Shown here: piece by piece, positions 33,284 to 38,158 of the stretch
Position numbering within the stretch: the first letter of the stretch is position 1
How the letters are laid out: every line of letters starts with the position of its first letter
NCBI GenBank assembly: GCA_029263215.1
Contig: JAJCXY010000065.1
Coordinates: forward strand, 1 to 38,158
Direction of reading: 5' to 3'
DNA: 38,158 bases
Source of the DNA: Acidimicrobiales bacterium
GTDB taxonomy: Bacteria > Actinomycetota > Acidimicrobiia > Acidimicrobiales > Aldehydirespiratoraceae
Made by a program: the position numbers and the translations under genes
Notes under the pieces: model-generated
What the model was told of the DNA's origin: nothing
Seen by the model: only the letters and a program-made list of their open reading frames with translations
Databases searched by the model: none

Positions 33284-35062
33284 ATGGGGATCAACGACGA
33301 GGACATTGCGAGAGTTAGGTCGACAGCTGACCTCGTTGCCTTGATCGGTGAACACACTGAGATCAAGCGTTCTGGCCGTAGTTGGATGGCTCGGTGTCCT
33401 CTTCACGGCGAGCGCACTCCGTCGCTCTCGGTCAGTCCCGAGAAGGGCGTCTATTACTGTTTCGGCTGCCAGCGCAGCGGAGATGCCATCACGTTCGTGC
33501 AGGAAATCGACAACCTCGACTTTGTCGGTGCTGTGGAATCGCTGGCTGGTCGCTACGGCATCCAATTGCGCTACACGAGTAGGGATGAGGGAGCGACCCG
33601 GGCCCGCAAGCGCACTCTGCTCGACGCGGTGGGCAAGGCGGTGACCTTCTACCACGATCGCCTGCTCACCGGCAGCGACGCGGGCGAAGCGCGTGGCTAC
33701 CTCCGCTCGCGGGGGTACGACGGCGCCATCGTCAGGCAGTACCAGATCGGTTGGGCTCCCGACGATTGGGACCAGCTGGCCAAGCGTCTGAAGCTGAGTG
33801 CCGACGATCTGCGAGATTCGGGACTCGGCTTCGTCAACAAGGCGGGGCGCCAACAAGATGCCTTCCGCGGTCGGGTGATGTTTCCCATCAGCGACGAGCG
33901 AGGCGATCCTGTCGGGTTCGGGGGCAGGATCCTGCCCGGCCATGAGGGCTCCAAATACAAGAACACCACCACCGAGGCTTCTGTCTACGACAAGAGCCGT
34001 GTCCTCTATGGTCTCCACACCCACCGAGAAGGGATCGTGAAGGCGGGCGAAGCGATCATCTGTGAGGGATACACCGACGTGATCGGCTACGCCTCCGCAG
34101 GGATCACGCGAGCGGTAGCCACCTGTGGCACCGCGCTCACCGAGGAACACGTGAAGCTTCTGAAGCGGTTTTCCGCAGATCGGCTGATCCTGTCGTTCGA
34201 TGCCGATGCGGCCGGCCTTGCCGCCGCCGAACGGGTCTACGCGTGGGAGAAGGAGTACGAACTCGATATCCGGGTAGCGGCCCTCCCCCCCGGCGTCGAC
34301 CCAGACGACCTGGCTCGTGAGGATCCGGCCGCGCTCGACCGCGCCGTCGAGGAGGCGGTGCCCTTCCTGCGTTTTCGTCTCGGGCGTGTGCTCGATGCCG
34401 GCGATTTGTCCACCGTGGAGGGAAGGGCCCGCACGGCCGAGCACGCACTCGAGGTGGTGGCCGAACACCCCGACCCGCTTGTTCGTGACCAGTACGTGGT
34501 GGAGATCGCCGACCGTTGCCGCCTGGAGGTGGTCCGCCTACGCGAGTTGATGACTGGCGAACGTCGATCCCTTGCCAGGCGGCCCGTCGAGCAATCCGAT
34601 GTCCCGTCGGTCGGCCGTCTCACCGCTGAGGACGAGGCGATCAGGTTGGTGATCCATCGCCCCGACGAGGTTCTGGGCCTCCTCGCTCCGGCACTCTTCG
34701 GCGATCCCCTGCGCCGTGAAGCGTTCACCGCGCTCACCCACGATGATGGAGTGATCGCGGCAGCCGACCGAGTCGGAGACGAAGCGGCGTCGCTGCTGAG
34801 AAGGCTCGCGGTCGAGTCCTCCGACGTGGAGACCGACGACGTCTTGGCCGGCCTCGCTCGGGGCACCGCCGATTGGGTGCTTCGCGATCTCCAGAGAAGT
34901 GCCCGCATCGCTGCGGCCGACACCGACCGGCAGGGCTACGCTGCGGCCATCGCTTGGCTCAAGACACAGACCGAACACCTTGCCGAACGATCGACGCGGG
35001 AAGCAGCCATCGTTCAGTTGCTACCGTGGCTCACCGAGCATGCTGAAGGGAGGGCGGGATGA
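33284..35062 (+). CDS. dnaG: DNA primase DnaG
   Basis: The 592-residue protein has a CHC2 zinc ribbon (Cys38, His41, Cys59, Cys62), the primase core, and a TOPRIM domain ([21 protein letters not shown]). A helicase-binding C-terminal region follows (about 430-592). It makes RNA primers for replication. A 6-bp inverted repeat (CGGCGC 33264-33269, GCGCCG 33278-33283) abuts the ATG and no clear ribosome site is visible, so expression may depend on glyS translation. Its stop overlaps the rpoD start (ATGA, 35059-35062). Confidence 0.96.
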   Translation: MGINDEDIARVRSTADLVALIGEHTEIKRSGRSWMARCPLHGERTPSLSVSPEKGVYYCFGCQRSGDAITFVQEIDNLDFVGAVESLAGRYGIQLRYTSRDEGATRARKRTLLDAVGKAVTFYHDRLLTGSDAGEARGYLRSRGYDGAIVRQYQIGWAPDDWDQLAKRLKLSADDLRDSGLGFVNKAGRQQDAFRGRVMFPISDERGDPVGFGGRILPGHEGSKYKNTTTEASVYDKSRVLYGLHTHREGIVKAGEAIICEGYTDVIGYASAGITRAVATCGTALTEEHVKLLKRFSADRLILSFDADAAGLAAAERVYAWEKEYELDIRVAALPPGVDPDDLAREDPAALDRAVEEAVPFLRFRLGRVLDAGDLSTVEGRARTAEHALEVVAEHPDPLVRDQYVVEIADRCRLEVVRLRELMTGERRSLARRPVEQSDVPSVGRLTAEDEAIRLVIHRPDEVLGLLAPALFGDPLRREAFTALTHDDGVIAAADRVGDEAASLLRRLAVESSDVETDDVLAGLARGTADWVLRDLQRSARIAAADTDRQGYAAAIAWLKTQTEHLAERSTREAAIVQLLPWLTEHAEGRAG

Positions 35063-36393
35063 CTGAAACCGAATCATCTACACCCCTTCCCGAGTTCGCG
35101 GCCGCCCAGTTCGAATCGCTACTGCAAGGCGCCCGCGAATCAGGCAGCCTTTCTCTCGACGCGGTCGTTCATGCATTGAAGGATGTTGAGTTCGATCCGG
35201 AAGTGATCGCCGGCGTTCGCGAGTCGTGTGAGAAGGCCGGGGTCAGCCTCGACGAGGGGCTCGATTCACCGGTCCCCGATGAGATAGCCGTACCCCAACG
35301 CCCCGACGGCGTTGTTGTCGACGTCGACGAGGAGACCGTGTCGCCGGCCGACGCGGCGCGCGTGGCGAGAGCGGCTGCCTTCGCGGCCACGATCGGCGAC
35401 GATGTGGAGGAACAACCGAGACGGGTCTTCCATTCGCGCACTCGTGCTGGAGAAGGTGCGGGTTCCGATGATCCCGTCCGTCTCTACCTCAAGGAGATCG
35501 GTCAGGTGCCCCTGCTCGACGCTCGCCAGGAGGTGCGGGTGGCGGCACGAATCCAGCGCGGCACCGAGGCCGAGGAAAGTCTCGAGAAGTTGGCCGAGTC
35601 CGGTGAGCTGGGAGACCTCGAACCCGGTGATGTCGCCCGGTTCAACCGCCTCGTGCGCGACGGAGGAAGGGCCCGCGACGAACTCACCCGAGCCAACCTC
35701 CGCCTGGTCGTATCGATCGCCAAGCGGTACGTGGGACGAGGGATGGTGCTGCTCGATCTGGTGCAGGAGGGCAATCTCGGCCTCATGCGCGCCGTCGAGA
35801 AGTTCGACCACACGAAGGGCTTCAAGTTCTCGACCTACGCCACCTGGTGGATACGCCAGGCCATAACCCGCGCGATCGCCGATCAGGCCCGCACCATCCG
35901 CATTCCGGTTCACATGGTCGAGGCGATGAATCGCGTGAAGCGGGTTCAGCGTCAGATGCACCAGGATCTCAAGCGCGAGCCCACGGTCGAGGAGTTGGCG
36001 GCTGAAGTCGACGAGCCGGTGGAGAAGATCCGCGACATCCTTCGAATCTCTCAGGATCCACTGTCACTCGACTCGCCGGTAGGAGAAGAGGACGAATCGA
36101 ATCTTGGCGACTTCATCGAGGACCAGAACGCGGTTGCTCCGATCGATCAGGCGGCCCGAAATCTGCTGACCACAGCGGTGAGCGACGTGTTGTTCGAACT
36201 CTCCGACCGCGAGCAGGAGGTCGTGCGGCTCCGGTTTGGACTCGACGACGGCCGGCCTCGTACCCTCGAAGAGGTGGGCCGCCAGTTCGGTGTCACCCGC
36301 GAACGAATCCGCCAGATCGAGGCCAAGACACTGGCCAAGCTTCGCCACCCCCACCGCAGCGACCGCCTGCGCGACTATCTCGAAACTTCCTGA
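35059..36393 (+). CDS. rpoD: Primary RNA polymerase sigma factor (sigma-70, SigA/RpoD)
   Basis: The 444-residue protein has an acidic, variable N-terminus (1-135) and sigma region 1.2 ([17 protein letters not shown], about 138-154). Region 2 follows ([51 protein letters not shown]), then region 3 and region 4.2 with its HTH ([20 protein letters not shown]). This is the housekeeping sigma factor, in the ancestral dnaG-rpoD order and translationally coupled to dnaG. The full region 2.4 and 4.2 sequences imply standard -35/-10 promoters. Confidence 0.96.
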   Translation: MTETESSTPLPEFAAAQFESLLQGARESGSLSLDAVVHALKDVEFDPEVIAGVRESCEKAGVSLDEGLDSPVPDEIAVPQRPDGVVVDVDEETVSPADAARVARAAAFAATIGDDVEEQPRRVFHSRTRAGEGAGSDDPVRLYLKEIGQVPLLDARQEVRVAARIQRGTEAEESLEKLAESGELGDLEPGDVARFNRLVRDGGRARDELTRANLRLVVSIAKRYVGRGMVLLDLVQEGNLGLMRAVEKFDHTKGFKFSTYATWWIRQAITRAIADQARTIRIPVHMVEAMNRVKRVQRQMHQDLKREPTVEELAAEVDEPVEKIRDILRISQDPLSLDSPVGEEDESNLGDFIEDQNAVAPIDQAARNLLTTAVSDVLFELSDREQEVVRLRFGLDDGRPRTLEEVGRQFGVTRERIRQIEAKTLAKLRHPHRSDRLRDYLETS

Positions 36394-36439
36394 TTTCTGC
36401 CCCAGCGGGCGTGTCACACCCCTGTCGTAGCTTCGGGAC

Positions 36440-37126
36440 ATGGGTAACCGGGGCAAGGTCGTCGAGAGGGCAAGAGCTCGAGAACTGAGAGCGGAGGCAT
36501 GGACCCTCCAGGAGATCGCCACCGAACTCGGAGTGGCCAAGGGCACTGTCTCGGTCTGGGTTCGAGACGTTGATTTCGAGCCCAAACCGAGACGCAAGGC
36601 CCGAAAGCGTGGGCCCAACAAACTTCAACGGGCCAAGGCTGCGGAGATTGAGCGCTGCGGTATCGAAGGCTTGGAGCGCATCGGTCGTCTCAGCGAGCGG
36701 GAGTTCCTGATGGCGGGGCTCGGCCTCTATGCGGGTGATGGCACCAAGAAAGGGAATTCGGTACATTTCGCGAACTCAAATCCTGAGCTTGTGCGGTTCT
36801 TTTGCGCCTGGTTCAGGCGGTTCTTCGATGTTGATGAAGGGCGTCTTAGGATCAACTTGTACCTCCACGCCGACCTCGATCTCACGGCCGCCGAGAAATA
36901 TTGGGCTGAGGCCACCGATATCCCGCGAGCCCAGTTCACCAGTGCATATCGGGCGGTGGTCGACGACACGATGCGATCGAATCGGCATTTGTTCGGCTGC
37001 TGCCATGTGCGCTATCACTCGGCTGCCCACCTACGGGCTGTGATAGGGCTGATCGACGGTCTCGTACTGGTATCGTCAGTGCCGACATTCCGGGGTAGCT
37101 CAGCTGGCAGAGCGTTTGACTGTTAA
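36440..37126 (+). CDS. HTH protein with LAGLIDADG-like domain, 3' end inside tRNA-Asn
   Basis: The 228-residue protein has an N-terminal helix-turn-helix (WTLQEIATELGVAKGTVSVW, about 21-40) and a basic linker (RRKARKRGPNKLQRAK). The following domain, FLMAGLGLYAGDGTKKGNSV then FANSNPELVRFFCAWFRRFF, looks like a single LAGLIDADG helix and its beta sheet. Actinobacteria carry families of this shape; some LAGLIDADG proteins are homing endonucleases, others transcription factors. Only one motif is seen, so it would act as a dimer. The last 38 bases, including the stop, lie inside the tRNA-Asn gene (RGSSAGRAFDC is tRNA sequence). It may be a degenerate selfish gene or a regulator. Confidence 0.65.
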   Translation: MGNRGKVVERARARELRAEAWTLQEIATELGVAKGTVSVWVRDVDFEPKPRRKARKRGPNKLQRAKAAEIERCGIEGLERIGRLSEREFLMAGLGLYAGDGTKKGNSVHFANSNPELVRFFCAWFRRFFDVDEGRLRINLYLHADLDLTAAEKYWAEATDIPRAQFTSAYRAVVDDTMRSNRHLFGCCHVRYHSAAHLRAVIGLIDGLVLVSSVPTFRGSSAGRAFDC

Positions 37127-37164
37127 TCAAAATGTCGTGGGTTCGATCCCCACCCCCGGAGCCA
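37089..37164 (+). tRNA. tRNA-Asn (anticodon GTT)
   Basis: Cloverleaf with acceptor TCCGGGG/CCCCGGA, D-arm GCTC/GAGC, anticodon stem TTTGA/TCAAA, loop CTGTTAA with GTT, T-arm with GTTCGATCC, discriminator G and encoded CCA (37162-37164). Its 5' half overlaps the 3' end of the LAGLIDADG-like gene, so its promoter must lie within that gene. Confidence 0.95.
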
Positions 37165-37172
37165 GCTGTAAG

Positions 37173-37196
37173 CGGCCCGCACCAAGGTGCGGGCCG
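37173..37196 (+). terminator. Strong hairpin after tRNA-Asn
   Basis: A perfect 11-bp stem, CGGCCCGCACC (37173-37183) and GGTGCGGGCCG (37186-37196), with AA between. It begins 8 bp after tRNA-Asn and stands 30 bp before tRNA-Ile2. It lacks a long T-run but is stable enough to act as a terminator or processing signal. Confidence 0.6.
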
Positions 37197-37226
37197 TGTC
37201 GCGTTCATGCCGGTAGTGTCCGCCCG

Positions 37227-37299
37227 GGGCCTGTAGCTCAGTGGTCAGAGCAGGCGACTCATAATCGCTCGGTCGCGGGTTCGATCCCCGCCAGGCCCA
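37227..37299 (+). tRNA. tRNA-Ile2 (anticodon CAT, lysidine type), probable integration target
   Basis: Acceptor GGGCCTG/CAGGCCC pairs perfectly, and the anticodon loop CTCATAA gives CAT. The body, GCTCAGTGGTCAGAGCAGG and GCGACTCATAATCGC, follows the E. coli ileX type almost base for base and differs from elongator and initiator tRNA-Met. I therefore call it the AUA-reading tRNA-Ile whose C34 is changed to lysidine by TilS. Discriminator is A73, with CCC rather than CCA after it. A tyrosine integrase gene starts about 100 bp downstream, so its 3' end is a likely attachment site. Confidence 0.85.
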
Positions 37300-37323
37300 C
37301 CCTTCCGACCTGGGGTTTTAGCC

Positions 37324-37380
37324 CTCACCGGACTCACCGGACAGCCCGCACAAAGGGTCATCCAACATCCATCCAACATC
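37324..37380. repeat. Two sets of tandem repeats between tRNA-Ile2 and integrase
   Basis: CTCACCGGA is repeated without a gap (37324-37332, 37333-37341). Further on, ATCCAACATCC (37360-37370) is followed directly by ATCCAACATC (37371-37380). Short direct repeats in this position, between a tRNA 3' end and an integrase start, are typical of recombinase arm sites. The assignment is inferred. Confidence 0.45.
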
Positions 37381-37409
37381 TTTCTGCCGTCGTGGCTATG
37401 GTCATCGAC

Positions 37410-38158
37410 ATGGCTGAGAAGCTCAGAAAGGCCCCAGGGATGCGGGAACGCTCGCCTGGAGTGTGGGAGCTGATTGTCGAATCCGGTCGTGATCCGGTGA
37501 CCGGGCGGCGCCGACAGACGAGCAGAACGTTTCGCGGAAACATGCGCGAAGCGACGAAAGCTCGCGCCCAGTTGTTGGCCGAAGTCACCCGAGGACGCCA
37601 CACCGGCACGCGGGTTACGGTCGATGTGCTGTTTCACGATTGGATCGCGGAGCTCGAGCGCAAGGGTCGTTCGCCGGCCACGATCCACAACTACGACAAG
37701 ACCTATCGCCGCAATATCGCACCCACTCTGGCGTCGAAACCGGTCGAGAAGATCACCACGAAGATGCTCACCGACCTCTACGGCGAGCATCAGCGACGCG
37801 GCCTGGCCCCTCGAACCGTCTACCAAATCCACGCCACCATGTCGTCGATGTTGACCCAGGCCTGTCGGTGGGGATGGCGCGATAGCAACCCTGCACAGTG
37901 GGCCGAGCCTCCGTCGTTTCCCAACAAGGTGCCTGTCGTGCCGACGCCAGACGAGGTGCGAGTGCTGATGACGGCGGCACAGGACTCCCGCCGGCCCGAG
38001 TACGCACGGGCCATTTTCGTGGCGGCCACCACCGGGGTGCGGCGCGGAGAGCTGTGTGCGATTCGGAGGCACCGTGAAATCGACTGGGACCGCAGCGTGC
38101 TGACCGTCGCCCACAACATCATCGATCTCAACGGGGAGCCCACCCAGGAGGCGCCGAC
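37410..38158 (+). CDS. Tyrosine-type integrase (3' part cut by window edge)
   Basis: About 250 codons are visible from ATG 37410 (ATG 37398 is an in-frame alternative), open to the right edge. The N-terminus is an arm-binding domain (GVWELIVESGRDPVTGRRRQ). A SAM-like core domain follows (VDVLFHDWIAELERKGRSPATIHNY), then the start of the catalytic domain with the first catalytic arginine in TTGVRRGELCAI. The HxxR and tyrosine boxes would lie beyond the edge. It is only distantly similar to the integrase at 9596. Position beside tRNA-Ile2 marks the left end of a second island that continues to the right. Confidence 0.9.
   Translation, partial: MAEKLRKAPGMRERSPGVWELIVESGRDPVTGRRRQTSRTFRGNMREATKARAQLLAEVTRGRHTGTRVTVDVLFHDWIAELERKGRSPATIHNYDKTYRRNIAPTLASKPVEKITTKMLTDLYGEHQRRGLAPRTVYQIHATMSSMLTQACRWGWRDSNPAQWAEPPSFPNKVPVVPTPDEVRVLMTAAQDSRRPEYARAIFVAATTGVRRGELCAIRRHREIDWDRSVLTVAHNIIDLNGEPTQEAP

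Noticed and set aside
37165..37226. Possible riboswitch or small RNA between the two tRNAs
   Set aside because: The only structure is one terminator-like stem; nothing else resembles a known RNA class.

Overview
The window is a piece of a high-GC (roughly mid-60s %) actinobacterial chromosome, most likely from an Acidimicrobiia-like lineage. I infer this from the composition, from GTG/TTG starts in tightly overlapping operons, from the core block PhoH-YbeY-CorC-Era ... DinG/UppS/RecO ... GlyRS-DnaG-SigA, and from typical actinobacterial families (WS/DGAT acyltransferase, RamB-like regulator). No species can be named from sequence alone.

Layout. (1) 1-4732: a LysR regulator cut by the left edge, divergent from a two-gene catabolic unit: a dimethylglycine/sarcosine-dehydrogenase-like FAD enzyme and a HisD-family dehydrogenase. 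A pair of 19-bp direct repeats spaced 31 bp lies between them. (2) About 4.9-10.9 kb: a compact mobile region. It holds an AbiE-type toxin/antitoxin pair (minus strand), an excisionase-like HTH protein, a MOBF relaxase-helicase and a tyrosine integrase whose 3' end faces the 3' end of a tRNA-Lys gene. It looks like an integrative mobilizable element with a phage-defence cargo; its left end was not found. (3) 10.86-11.18 kb: tRNA-Lys and tRNA-His (minus) and tRNA-Arg (plus). (4) 11.2-16.6 kb: a lipid unit of alpha/beta hydrolase, WS/DGAT and acyl-CoA ligase in overlapping frames, followed by a cyclopropane-fatty-acid synthase. (5) 16.6-20.9 kb: a polytopic membrane protein, malate synthase and a divergent RamB-like regulator, a glyoxylate-shunt control pair. 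(6) 20.9-36.4 kb: housekeeping genes: unknown protein, phoH-ybeY-corC-era, a heme-type membrane protein with a Pro-rich tail, a DinG/YoaA helicase, uppS-recO, a lipoprotein coupled to an RDD protein, glyS, and dnaG-rpoD. (7) 36.4-38.158 kb: an HTH/LAGLIDADG-like gene running into tRNA-Asn, a terminator, tRNA-Ile2 (CAT anticodon), tandem repeats, and a second tyrosine integrase cut by the right edge, marking a second integration site.

The most unusual parts are the two tRNA-linked integration sites, the small AbiE-carrying mobilizable element with its clustered TGCACC motifs, the catabolic pair with its repeat operator, and the LAGLIDADG-like gene overlapping a tRNA. The rest is ordinary core genome. 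I do not see a clearly unprecedented multi-gene system.
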